DNA from: Pleurodeles waltl
Taxonomy: Eukaryota; Chordata; Amphibia; Caudata; Salamandridae
DNA: 64,000 bases
Direction of reading: 5' to 3'
NCBI RefSeq assembly: GCF_031143425.1
Contig: NC_090445.1
Location: 1,196,322,691 to 1,196,386,690, forward strand
Positions 22,522-32,140 of this stretch are shown here, piece after piece (within the stretch, counting starts at the first letter, position 1; each line of letters begins with the position of its first letter). The notes below the pieces were generated by a model that was not told where the DNA came from, made no database searches, and worked only from the letters and a program-made list of their open reading frames with translations. Made by a program: the position numbers and the translations under genes.

Positions 22522-23452
22522 GAGTCCCAAAGCAGTACCACGCCCGGTGGCGGGTGCCTAAATGGTCAAACCAAGAAATCCTGCAGCACTGACCGTGCAA
22601 AATGGCCGTCCCTTCTGACCTCAGAGCCCAAACAGTAATGTTTCGCAAAAGTGTGAAGGGACGACCAAGTTGCGGCCTTGCAGATGTCGACCACAGGAAC
22701 ACCTCTGGCCAAGGCCGAAGTGGCCGACTTAGCTCTGGTGGAATGAGCTCTAATGCCCTCAGGAGGATCCTTCTTTGCAAAGAGTAACAGATTTTAATGC
22801 AAAGAACAACCCACCTGGAGAGTGTTCTCTTGTGGACTGCCTTTCCTCTCCTCTTGCCCACGTACCCGATGAACAGCTGATCCTCCAGCCTGAAATCCTT
22901 TGTTCTATCAATAAAGAAGCTCAACGCCCTCTTTGGGTCCAGACGGTGCAGTCTTTCTTCCTCTTTAGAAGGATGAGGCTGAGGATAGAACATGGACAAA
23001 GTAATTGTCTGAGCCAAATGGAACGGTGAAACAACCTTCGGGAGGAAAACAGCCTTGGTCCTCAACACCACCTTATCCCCATAAAAAGTTGTATAAGGGG
23101 GCTTTAGCGATAAGGCCTGCAACTCACTCACTCTCCTTGCAGATGTTATAGCTACCAGGAAAACTGTTTTTATAACCAAATACCTTAAGGGGCAAGAATG
23201 CATAGGCTCAAAAGGGGACCCCATAAGGAAAGTCAGGACCAAGGACAAATCCCATTGCGGCATAACGAATGGTTTTGGAGGATATTTATTTAGAAGACCT
23301 TTCAAGAATCTGATAACAATAGGGGATTTAAATAACGATGGTTGGTCTGGAAGACAAATGAAGGCTGACAAGGCCGACAAATAACCCTTAATGGTAGCCA
23401 CTGCACAACCTTTCTGCGCTAGAGACAGAGCAAAAGACAAAACGTCCGATAG
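22508..23452 (-). pseudogene. DIRS tyrosine recombinase, C-terminal half, frameshifted
   Basis: This segment is the C-terminal part of the DIRS recombinase, separated from its N-terminal part by the LTR insertion. It shows the SAM-like/core-binding helix (KGCAVATIKGYLSALSAF) and the first catalytic Arg region (AITSARRVSELQAL). The HxxR and the Tyr-containing end lie in another frame: the residues expected after the CYSL segment continue only after a one-base shift near 22780-22785. In the frame open here the last about 90 residues look unrelated to the family. The enzyme would join the linear circle intermediate to the target if intact; here it is dead. Confidence 0.82.
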
Positions 23453-24470
23453 ATGAGTGTTGGACCTGGCTTTTTGACAGGGACATCCCCAAACTTTTTG
23501 CCTCCTTCCTCCTATTTTTTCTGACCTGTTGTTGTTGGCTTTTGACCTCTGAGCACTTTACCACTGCTAACCAGTGCTAAAGTGCATATGCTCTCTGTGT
23601 AAATTGTACTATTGATTGGTTTATCCATGATTGACTATTTAATTTACCTGTAAGTCCCTATTAGAGTGCACTACATGTGCCTAGGGCATGTAGATTAAAT
23701 GCTACTAGTGGGCCTGCAGCACTGGTTGTGCCACCCACCTCAGTAGCCCCTTAACCTTGTCTCAGGCCTGCCATTGCCAGGCCTGTGTGTGCAGTTTCAC
23801 TGCCACTTCGACTTGGCATTTAAAAGTACTTGCCAAGCCTAGAACTCCCCTTTTTCTACATATAAGTCATCCCTAATGTGTGCCCTAGGTAACCCCTAGA
23901 GCAGGGTGCTGTGTAGGTAAAGGCAGGACATGTACCTGTGTAGTTATATGTCCTGGTAGTAACTCCTAAATTCGTTTTTACACTACTGTGAGGCCTGCTC
24001 CCTTCATAGGCTAACATTGGGGCTGCCCTCATACACTGTTGAAGTGGCAGCTGCTGATCTGAAAGGAGCAGGAAGGTCATATTTGGTATGGCCAGAATGG
24101 TAATATAAAATCCTGCTGACTGGTGAAGTCGGATTTAATATTACTATTCTAGAAATGCCACTTTTAGAAAGTGAGCATTTCTTTGCACTAAAAACTTGTT
24201 GTGCCCTTCAATCCACGTCTGGCTAGGTTTAGTTGACAGCTCCTTGTGCATTCACTCAGACACACCCCAAACACAGGGTACTCAGCCTCACTTGCATACA
24301 TCTGCATTTTGAATGGGTCTTCCTGGGCTGGGAGGGTGGAGGGCCTGCCCTCACACAAAGGACTGCCACACCCCCTACTGGGACTCTGGCAGACAGGATT
24401 GAACTGAAAGGGAACTTGGTGCATTTCTTAGAGACTCTTTGAAGTCACCCCCACTTCAAAGGCACAACTT

Positions 24471-24480
24471 AGTATAAAAC
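24471..24480 (+). promoter_or_regulatory. TATA box of the 5' LTR promoter
   Basis: AGTATAAAAC is followed within about 30 bp by CAGGGCCTCTGCCCTACCTC, a reasonable initiation region. The same site is at 30719-30728 in the 3' LTR. Confidence 0.6.
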
Positions 24481-24841
24481 AGGGCCTCTGCCCTACCTCA
24501 TCAGACACTTGCTGGAGAAGAAACCTGAACCAGAAACTACATCCTGCCAAGAAGAACTGCCTGGCTGCTCAAAGGACTCACCTGCCTGCTTTCTCCAAAG
24601 GACTGCTGTCTTGCTGTTGCCCTGCTGCCTTGCTGAACTCTTGTCTGGCTGTGAAAGTGCTCTCCAAGGGCTTGGATAGAGCTTGCCTCCTGTTCCTTGA
24701 AGTCTCAGGACCAAAAAGACTTCTTCCTTTCACGTGGACGCTCCGTGCGCCGAAAATTTCGACGCACAGCTTGTTTCGCGGCGAGAAAAACGCCGCACAC
24801 CGACGCTGATCAACGCGACGCCCTCGGGACGATCGAGACTT

Positions 24842-25081
24842 CGACGCACAACCTCGCAAGGACAAAGCCGCCCGACTTCCAAGGAGAAATCGACGCGACG
24901 CCTACCGTGAGTGCGAAACTTTGACGCACGGCCTCGCAAGGACAACGCCGCCCGACTTCCAAGGAGAATTCGACGCGACGCCTGCCGTGAGACCAAAATT
25001 TCGACGCACGGCCTCGCAAGGACAACGCCGCCCGACTTCCAAGGAGAAATCGACGCGACGCCTACCGTGAGATCGAAACTT
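24842..25081. repeat. 80-bp CpG-rich tandem repeat in the LTR, three units
   Basis: Each unit runs CGACGCAC-GCCTCGCAAGGAC, CGCCCGACTTCCAAGGAG, CGACGCGACGCC and then TACCGTGAG or TGCCGTGAG. The spacing is exactly 80 bp. The copy in the 3' LTR has units at 31090, 31170 and 31250. It lies in the transcribed part downstream of the TATA box. Confidence 0.9.
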
Positions 25082-25906
25082 CGACGCGCAGCCCCGCAGA
25101 ACGACGCGCAGCCGGAAAATAAGCAGGAGAATCCACGCACAGACCCGGGACATCTGGTAATCCTCGCGATCCACAAAAAGAGACTGTCTGCGCGCCGGAA
25201 AACGACGCCCGACTTCCCCGCGTGGAAAAGAACGACGCAAGTCTGTGTGTGCTGAGCGGAAATCGACGCACACACCCCTTTTTCCCCGCATCTCTTCTCC
25301 TGTGGCCCTCTGAGGAGATTTCCCACCAGAAACCAGGTACTCTGTGCTTGAAAGACACTTTATTGCTTTTTAAAGACTTAAAGACTCTTAATATCACTTT
25401 TCAGTGATATCTTTACAAATTCGTATTGCAACTTTGATCGTTTTGACCTACAATTATCCAGATAAATATTCTATATTTTTCTAAACACTGTGTGGTGTAT
25501 TTTTGTGGTGTTATACTATGGTGTTGTATGATTTATTGCACAAATGCTTTACACATTGCCTTCTAAGTTAAGCCTGACTGCTCGTGCCAAGCTACCGGAG
25601 GGTGAGCACAGGCTGATTTTGGATTGTGTGTGACTTACCCTGACTAGAGTGAGGGTTCTTGCTTGGACAGAGGGCAACCTAACTGCCAACCAAAAACCCC
25701 ATTTCTAACATTGGTGATCAGCGGTGAGGATAGGACTTGTGTTTGTGCAGTGACATACAGTAGCTAAGTATTTCACTACCTACCCACAGTTGAAGGTCAA
25801 CTTGATTTTTCATCTCTTTTGACTTTTGGTCTCTGATGTCCTCCTGGATATACTATTGATATTTTGGACTTTGGATTTTGGTTTTTGCTGGTAAGATCCT
25901 ATCAGA

Positions 25907-28900
25907 ATGGGATCGCTTACCTACTTATTCTTTTTGCCTACTGACCACCTCACTAAGGCTGACCTAAGGAAGCTTTGCAGAGAATGTGGCCTTCCTGTAG
26001 CAAAGAGATCTACTAAAGCAGAGATGCTACATGCCTACATAGTCTGGGAGGAAGACAGATGGGCAGAGAGAGAGGCAGCAAGAAACCAAATGACTAAGTA
26101 CCCCTCAGAGGAGGAGGAGGACTACTCACATGAGGAGGAAGACGACTCAGATGAGGAAAGAGACCCAGTGAAAAAAGAATGGCTCATGGCTCAAGCACGG
26201 TGGATGGAAGAGCTAGATGAGTTTCTTGAAAAGGCTGAGGCAGCAAGTCTCTTAGCCCTGGAAGAAGAAAAGATTGCAGCTCAAGAGCTGAGCTGTAAAG
26301 AGCTGAAACTGGAGGCCGGAAGGGCTGAGTCCAGTTCAGATGGTGGCAGCAAATATCTTGCATCTAGTACTGCTGAAGAAGGGCACAAGCCCAGAGATGT
26401 GGTGCCCAACTTGAAGAAGGGAGTTGACACACCCCAGGCAGTTCAAGGGTATGAGGTAGTTCCCGTTATGCACAGGGTCCCTGAGAAGAATTGGGGAACT
26501 GGCACAGGGAGTCATATTCCTACTGGGGGGAGGGACACTTTACTGACTCTAGCAGAGAGTGACAGAGAAAAGGGTTCCCCCCTGGTGGACGTCCTGGATA
26601 TAGAGTGTAGAGACATCCCAGAAGAGTTTGGGTTGAGTGTCAGGGACAGACAGAAACTGTCTCACCAGTCTCAAGAGGGTGATGTAGAGTGCTTTTCCAA
26701 GGCTGAGTTACTAGGTGGTTGGGTGAAGGGTACTGTGGTTAATACATGTGAAGGGCAGAGTGATGTAATTGCTGGAGAGCATATGTCTGGTCCTTATTTT
26801 CCAGAGCTACGCCAACACCAGGTGGAGTGTGAGTTCTCTGACCCCAGGGAACTTACAGTGGAGGCAGACTTTTGGGTGAGTACCAGAGAGTCTGAAGAGG
26901 CATTTGGGGGTGCTCCTGAAGGGAGTGGTCTAGGTGGTTCCCGACCAAGTGAGGTGGGAGAGGATTGTAGTGTCCCAGGTAGGTCTCAGAGCCTAACCTG
27001 TACCGTAGGGCCACCTTTTGAGGGAAGCCCCGCAGTGTCAGAAGAACTTGGGGGGATGACTGTAGACAGCATCCCAACAGTTCTGGTGTCTGGCAGTACC
27101 ACTCCTAGTGAGGGGGTGCAGAAGTCCAGACATAGGGTTGAGAGGGGGTGGCAGACCCCAGTGGAGGATCTTGAAAGTCAGGGGTCAGCTCTGAGAGCAG
27201 AGCCCCCCAGGAATGACCCAGGTGAGACCGTTTCTGGTTTGGGGGAAACCCAGACTCTGCCGGATGGGCAGAGGTCGGGAGACCTGCGCCAACCAGACTC
27301 TTGTGTGGCCCTTGGGGACGGCGTGTCCCTTGTGGGGGGTGAGAGTGCCCCCCAGGAAGTCCTGGCATGCCAGGCAAAGATTCAACCTCAGGGTGGTGAC
27401 TCTGGGTTGGATAACCGGGTTCAGAGGTTAAACTTTGACCTGGTGGGGGGTAGATGTGCCCCCCAGAAAGTCCTGGAATGCCAGGCAATGGCTCAACCTC
27501 AGGGTGGTGACTCTGGGTTGGCTTACCAGGTGAAGAGGTCAAACTCTGACCTGGTGGGGGGTAGGTGTGCCCCCCAGAAAGTCCTGGCGTGCCAGGCAGT
27601 TGTCCAACCTCAGGGTGTCGACTCTGGGTTGGATGGCCAGGTTCAGAGGTTAAACTCTGACCTGGTGGGAGGTAGGTGTGCCTCCCAGAAAGTCCTGGGG
27701 TGCCAGGCAATTGCCCAACCTCAGGGTGGTGACTCTGGGTTGGCTAACCCGGTTCAGAGGTCAAACTCTGACCTGGTGGGGGGTAGGTGTGCCCCCCAGA
27801 AAGTCCTGGTATACCAGGCAATGGTTCAACCTCAGGGTGGTGACCCTGGGTTGGATATCCAGGTTCAGAGGTTAACCTCTGACCTGGTGGGGGGTAGGTG
27901 TGCCCCCCAGAAAGCCCTGGTGTACCAGGCAGTTGTCCCACCTCAGGATGGTGACCCTAGGTTGGAGAACCAGGTTCAGAGGTTAAACTCTGACCTGGTG
28001 GAGGGTCAGTGTGCCCTCCAGGAAGTCCTGGCGTGCCAGGCGATTGTTCTACTTCAGGGTGGTAACTCTGAGTTGAATGGCCCAGTTCAGAGGTTAAACT
28101 CTGACCTGGTGGAGGGTCAGTGTGCCCTCCAGAAAGTCCTGGCGTGCCAGGCAATTGTTCAACCTCAGAGTGCTGACTCTGGGTTGGATACCCAGGTTCA
28201 GAGGTTAAACTCTGACCTGGTGGGAGGTAGGTGTGCCTCCCAAGAAGCCCTGCTGTGCCAGGCAATTGTCCAACCTCAGGGTGTTGACTCTGGGCTGGAT
28301 GACCAGGTTCAGAGGTTAAACTCTGACCTGGTGGGGGGTAGGTGTGCCCCCCAGAAAGTCCTGGCGTGCCAGGCAATTGCCCAACCTCAGGGTGGTGACC
28401 CTGGGTTGGGGAACCAGGCTCAGAGGTTAAACTCTGACCTGGTGGGAGGTAGGTGTGCCTCCCAGAAAGTCCTGGTGCGCCAGGCAATTGTTCAACCTCA
28501 GGGTGGTGACTCTGAGTTGAATGGTCAGGTGCAGAGGTTAAACTCTGACCTGGTGGAGGGTCAGTGCGCCCTCCAGGAAGTCCTGGTGTGCCAGGCAATT
28601 GTTCAACTTCAGGGTGGTGACTCTGAGTTGAATGGTCAGGTGCAGAGGTTAAACTCTGACCTGGTGGAGGGTCAGTGTGCCCTCCAGGAAGTCCTGGCGT
28701 GCCAGGCAATTGTTCAACCTCAGGGTGGTGACTCTGAGTTGAATGGGCAGGTGCAGAGGTTAAACTCTGACCTGGTGGGGGGTAGGTGTGCCTCCCAGGA
28801 AGTCCTGGTTTGCCAGGCGGTGATCCAGTCTGAGGGTACAGACCCTGGGCTGGAAGATCAGGTTCAGGGTGTCCCCCCGGACCTGGAGGGAGGGGCTACT

Positions 28901-29662
28901 GATAACAGTGCCCCTACCATGTTGTCTTCTGAGGAGGCCACTCCTAGTTGGAGGGGGCTGGACCCCAGAAGGGAGGGCAGGGGGAGGGAAGCCTCACCCC
29001 GGGCCCTAGTCCAACCTGAAGGTACAGACCCCAGGTTGGAGGGCCAGTGGCAGGTTAACAGCCCTGCACTGGTGGAGGAATGGTACAGGGCGACTTCTGT
29101 AAGCCCCCTGGCCATGTTGGACTCTGGGGGTACCGCTCCAGGAGGGAGGGTACAAAGCCCCAGAGGGGAGGACCAGGTTCAGGCTGTCATCCCTGACCTG
29201 GTGGAAGGGAGAGTGGTTAAAGGGTGCCCAGCACCTGGGGCTACCGCCCCCCACTCTCCACAGCCACAGTGGTTGGAGAGCTTTGAGAGGCCTGGGGCCT
29301 GGCTCTCATCCCTGGCAGCTGTCAGTAATCACTGTGGCTTGCTGTCCGGGTGGACAGAGTTATCCCTGGGGAGGGGACAAGTGTCACACCCCAGGGGTAG
29401 AGTGGGCAACACCACTATGTTGGTCATGGGGGTACTATCCTGCTCCTGGGATACATCTGTGAGCAAAGTAAGGTTAGGTGCTGCACAGATGGGATCCGCA
29501 GGAAAGGAGAAAGGTTCCCCATGGATGGGCTTAGTGGGCCCTGAGAGTATGGACAGAGGGATCCAATGGGAGTCAGGAAGGCGAAGAACTGGAGCATGCC
29601 CCTGCTGTTGTGGGCCTGGGTCCTTGTTCTGTCGCCTCAAACAGGGAAGTACATCAGGATAG
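25907..29662 (+). CDS. Single 1251-aa ORF of the LTR element: SAP-like N-terminus plus 14 tandem 37-aa repeats
   Basis: This is the only gene of the element, starting 197 bp after the 5' LTR and ending 38 bp before the 3' LTR. Residues about 12-50 (HLTKADLRKLCRECGLP, then KRSTKAEMLHAYI) resemble a SAP-type helix-extended-helix, a motif seen at the start of some retroelement gag proteins. This is followed by a very acidic stretch (SEEEEDYSHEEEDDSDEE) and a Glu/Lys-rich helical region. Residues about 475-990 are 14 tandem copies of a 37-aa unit with the core SDLVGGRCAPQKVLACQA and QPQGGDSGL, ending in degenerate units. The C-terminus includes ACPCCCGPGSLFC, a Cys-rich patch that is not a canonical CCHC knuckle. 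There is no DTG/DSG protease or polymerase motif. The frame is free of stops for 3.75 kb, so it is probably translated. A structural, gag-like role is inferred; it could instead be a captured host-derived repeat protein. Confidence 0.8.
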   Translation: MGSLTYLFFLPTDHLTKADLRKLCRECGLPVAKRSTKAEMLHAYIVWEEDRWAEREAARNQMTKYPSEEEEDYSHEEEDDSDEERDPVKKEWLMAQARWMEELDEFLEKAEAASLLALEEEKIAAQELSCKELKLEAGRAESSSDGGSKYLASSTAEEGHKPRDVVPNLKKGVDTPQAVQGYEVVPVMHRVPEKNWGTGTGSHIPTGGRDTLLTLAESDREKGSPLVDVLDIECRDIPEEFGLSVRDRQKLSHQSQEGDVECFSKAELLGGWVKGTVVNTCEGQSDVIAGEHMSGPYFPELRQHQVECEFSDPRELTVEADFWVSTRESEEAFGGAPEGSGLGGSRPSEVGEDCSVPGRSQSLTCTVGPPFEGSPAVSEELGGMTVDSIPTVLVSGSTTPSEGVQKSRHRVERGWQTPVEDLESQGSALRAEPPRNDPGETVSGLGETQTLPDGQRSGDLRQPDSCVALGDGVSLVGGESAPQEVLACQAKIQPQGGDSGLDNRVQRLNFDLVGGRCAPQKVLECQAMAQPQGGDSGLAYQVKRSNSDLVGGRCAPQKVLACQAVVQPQGVDSGLDGQVQRLNSDLVGGRCASQKVLGCQAIAQPQGGDSGLANPVQRSNSDLVGGRCAPQKVLVYQAMVQPQGGDPGLDIQVQRLTSDLVGGRCAPQKALVYQAVVPPQDGDPRLENQVQRLNSDLVEGQCALQEVLACQAIVLLQGGNSELNGPVQRLNSDLVEGQCALQKVLACQAIVQPQSADSGLDTQVQRLNSDLVGGRCASQEALLCQAIVQPQGVDSGLDDQVQRLNSDLVGGRCAPQKVLACQAIAQPQGGDPGLGNQAQRLNSDLVGGRCASQKVLVRQAIVQPQGGDSELNGQVQRLNSDLVEGQCALQEVLVCQAIVQLQGGDSELNGQVQRLNSDLVEGQCALQEVLACQAIVQPQGGDSELNGQVQRLNSDLVGGRCASQEVLVCQAVIQSEGTDPGLEDQVQGVPPDLEGGATDNSAPTMLSSEEATPSWRGLDPRREGRGREASPRALVQPEGTDPRLEGQWQVNSPALVEEWYRATSVSPLAMLDSGGTAPGGRVQSPRGEDQVQAVIPDLVEGRVVKGCPAPGATAPHSPQPQWLESFERPGAWLSSLAAVSNHCGLLSGWTELSLGRGQVSHPRGRVGNTTMLVMGVLSCSWDTSVSKVRLGAAQMGSAGKEKGSPWMGLVGPESMDRGIQWESGRRRTGACPCCCGPGSLFCRLKQGSTSG
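27330..28830. repeat. 111-bp tandem repeat within the LTR-element ORF, about 14 units
   Basis: The spacing of GACCTGGTGG is a constant 111 bp, a multiple of three, so copy-number change keeps the frame. Units fall into at least two types: GGGGGGTAGGTGTGCC (GGRCA) and GAGGGTCAGTGTGCC (EGQCA). They occur in blocks, suggesting array turnover by unequal exchange or template switching. Confidence 0.93.
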
Positions 29663-29700
29663 TGATTGTTCTCCCCTGGCTTTAGGCTGGTGGGGGGTCA

Positions 29701-31958
29701 TGTTGGACCTGGCTTTTTGACAGGGACATCCCCAAACTTTTTGCCTCCTTCCTCCTATTTTTTCTGACCTGTTGTTGTTGGCTTTTGACCTCTGAGCACT
29801 TTACCACTGCTAACCAGTGCTAAAGTGCATATGCTCTCTGTGTAAATTGTACTATTGATTGGTTTATCCATGATTGACTATTTAATTTACCTGTAAGTCC
29901 CTATTAGAGTGCACTACATGTGCCTAGGGCATGTAGATTAAATGCTACTAGTGGGCCTGCAGCACTGGTTGTGCCACCCACCTCAGTAGCCCCTTAACCT
30001 TGTCTCAGGCCTGCCATTGCCAGGCCTGTGTGTGCAGTTTCACTGCCACTTCGACTTGGCATTTAAAAGTACTTGCCAAGCCTAGAACTCCCCTTTTTCT
30101 ACATATAAGTCATCCCTAATGTGTGCCCTAGGTAACCCCTAGAGCAGGGTGCTGTGTAGGTAAAAGGCAGGACATGTACCTGTGTAGTTATATGTCCTGG
30201 TAGTGTAAAACTCCTAAATTCGTTTTTACACTACTGTGAGGCCTGCTCCCTTCATAGGCTAACATTGGGGCTGCCCTCATACACTGTTGAAGTGGCAGCT
30301 GCTGATCTGAAAGGAGCAGGAAGGTCATATTTGGTATGGCCAGAATGGTAATATAAAATCCTGCTGACTGGTGAAGTCGGATTTAATATTACTATTCTAG
30401 AAATGCCACTTTTAGAAAGTGAGCATTTCTTTGCACTAAAAACTTGTTGTGCCCTTCAATCCACGTCTGGCTAGGTTTAGTTGACAGCTCCTTGTGCATT
30501 CACTCAGACACACCCCAAACACAGGGTACTCAGCCTCACTTGCATACATCTGCATTTTGAATGGGTCTTCCTGGGCTGGGAGGGTGGAGGGCCTGCCCTC
30601 ACACAAAGGACTGCCACACCCCCTACTGGGACTCTGGCAGACAGGATTGAACTGAAAGGGAACTTGGTGCATTTCTTAGAGACTCTTTGAAGTCACCCCC
30701 ACTTCAAAGGCACAACTTAGTATAAAACAGGGCCTCTGCCCTACCTCATCAGACACTTGCTGGAGAAGAAACCTGAACCAGAAACTACATCCTGCCAAGA
30801 AGAACTGCCTGGCTGCTCAAAGGACTCACCTGCCTGCTTTCTCCAAAGGACTGCTGTCTTGCTGTTGCCCTGCTGCCTTGCTGAACTCTTGTCTGGCTGT
30901 GAAAGTGCTCTCCAAGGGCTTGGATAGAGCTTGCCTCCTGTTCCTTGAAGTCTCAGGACCAAAAAGACTTCTTCCTTTCACGTGGACGCTCCGTGCGCCG
31001 AAAATTTCGACGCACAGCTTGTTTCGCGGCGAGAAAAACGCCACACACCGACGCTGATCAACGCGACGCCCTCGGGACGATCGAGACTTCGACGCACAAC
31101 CTCGCAAGGACAAAGCCGCCCGACTTCCAAGGAGAAATCGACGCGACGCCTACCGTGAGTGCGAAACTTTGACGCACGGCCTCGCAAGGACAACGCCGCC
31201 CGACTTCCAAGGAGAAATCGACGCGACGCCTGCCGTGAGACCAAAATTTCGACGCACGGCCTCGCAAGGACAACGCCGCCCGACTTCCAAGGAGAAATCG
31301 ACGCGACGCCTACCGTGAGATCGAAACTTCGACGCGCAGCCCCGCAGAACGACGCGCAGCCGGAAAATAAGCAGGAGAATCCACGCACAGACCCGGGACA
31401 TCTGGTAATCCTCGCGATCCACAAAAAGAGACTGTCTGCGCGCCGGAAAACGACGCCCGACTTCCCCGCGTGGAAAAGAACGACGCAAGTCTGTGTGTGC
31501 TGAGCGGAAATCGACGCACACACCCCTTTTTCCCCGCATCTCTTCTCCTGTGGCCTTCTGAGGAGATTTCCCACCAGAAACCAGGTACTCTGTGCTTGAA
31601 AGACACTTTATTGCTTTTTAAAGACTTAAAGACTCTTAATATCACTTTTCAGTGATATCTTTACAAATTCGTATTGCAACTTTGATCGTTTTGACCTACA
31701 ATTATCCAGATAAATATTCTATATTTTTCTAAACACTGTGTGGTGTATTTTTGTGGTGTTATACTATGGTGTTGTATGATTTATTGCACAAATGCTTTAC
31801 ACATTGCCTTCTAAGTTAAGCCTGACTGCTCGTGCCAAGCTACCGGAGGGTGAGCACAGGCTGATTTTGGATTGTGTGTGACTTACCCTGACTAGAGTGA
31901 GGGTTCTTGCTTGGACAGAGGGCAACCTAACTGCCAACCAAAAACCCCATTTCTAACA
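29701..31958 (+). repeat. 3' LTR (2258 bp)
   Basis: Near-identical to the 5' LTR. It differs by insertion of one A in a GGTAAA(A)GGCAGG tract near 30163 and by four extra bases near 30205, plus a few substitutions. It is followed by the duplicated target ATGAG (31959-31963). Confidence 0.95.
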
Positions 31959-31963
31959 ATGAG

Positions 31964-32140
31964 CATGTAAGGGATCAATCTGTCTCTCTCCACACCACGC
32001 AACAAATTTAGACCACCTATTAGCGTAGATAGATTTAGTGGAGTGTCGCCTGGCCGCTAATATAACATCCACTACATCAGGCGGAAGAGAGAAGGAACTC
32101 AGGTTGCCCCGTTCAATCTCCAGGCATGTAGGTGCAGACT
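31964..32140 (-). pseudogene. DIRS tyrosine recombinase, N-terminal part
   Basis: On the minus strand this encodes the start of the recombinase (SFSLPPDVVDVILAARR, then STKSIYANRWSKFVAWC), a typical N-terminal SAM-like segment that binds the recombination site. The frame is open far upstream to 33944, overlapping the RT/RNase H gene, so the true start cannot be fixed. It ends at a stop in the inserted LTR. The remainder of the enzyme lies at 22508-23452. Overlap of recombinase and RT/RNase H in different frames is usual for DIRS elements. Confidence 0.8.

Larger units (their letters stand above)
23458..25710 (+). repeat. 5' LTR (2253 bp)
   Basis: It starts TGTTGGACCTGG and ends CATTTCTAACA. 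It includes a TATA box (TATAAA, 24473-24478) in AGTATAAAACAGGG, so transcription probably begins near 24500. Downstream is a CpG-rich triple tandem repeat of 80 bp (units from 24842, 24922 and 25002). Compared with the 3' copy I noted only a few substitutions and two small indels (1 and 4 bp) that fully account for the length difference. Confidence 0.95.
23453..31963 (+). mobile_element. Non-autonomous LTR retrotransposon, about 8.5 kb, ATGAG target duplication
   Basis: Long direct repeats of 2253 bp (23458-25710) and 2258 bp (29701-31958) begin TGTTGG and end CTAACA. The 5-bp target duplication ATGAG is at 23453-23457 and 31959-31963. A primer-binding-site-like TGGTGATCAGCGG follows the 5' LTR at 25712. 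A G-rich tract (GGCTGGTGGGGGGTCA, 29685-29700) precedes the 3' LTR. The interior of about 4.0 kb contains one 1251-codon ORF and no protease, reverse transcriptase, RNase H, integrase or envelope. It must therefore depend on a relative for mobilisation. The superfamily (probably Ty3/Gypsy-like) is inferred from the 5-bp duplication and the gag-like N-terminus. It is inserted in opposite orientation inside the DIRS recombinase. Confidence 0.93.

Noticed and set aside
24578..25326. Arg/Ser-rich minus-strand frames inside both LTRs
   Set aside because: They are identical in both LTRs and arise from the CpG-rich 80-bp repeat read in antisense; no expected gene lies there.
27105..28709. Minus-strand frames with GTPGLSGGHTYPPPGQSLTS-like repeats
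   Set aside because: Antisense shadows of the 111-bp repeats in the 1251-aa ORF.
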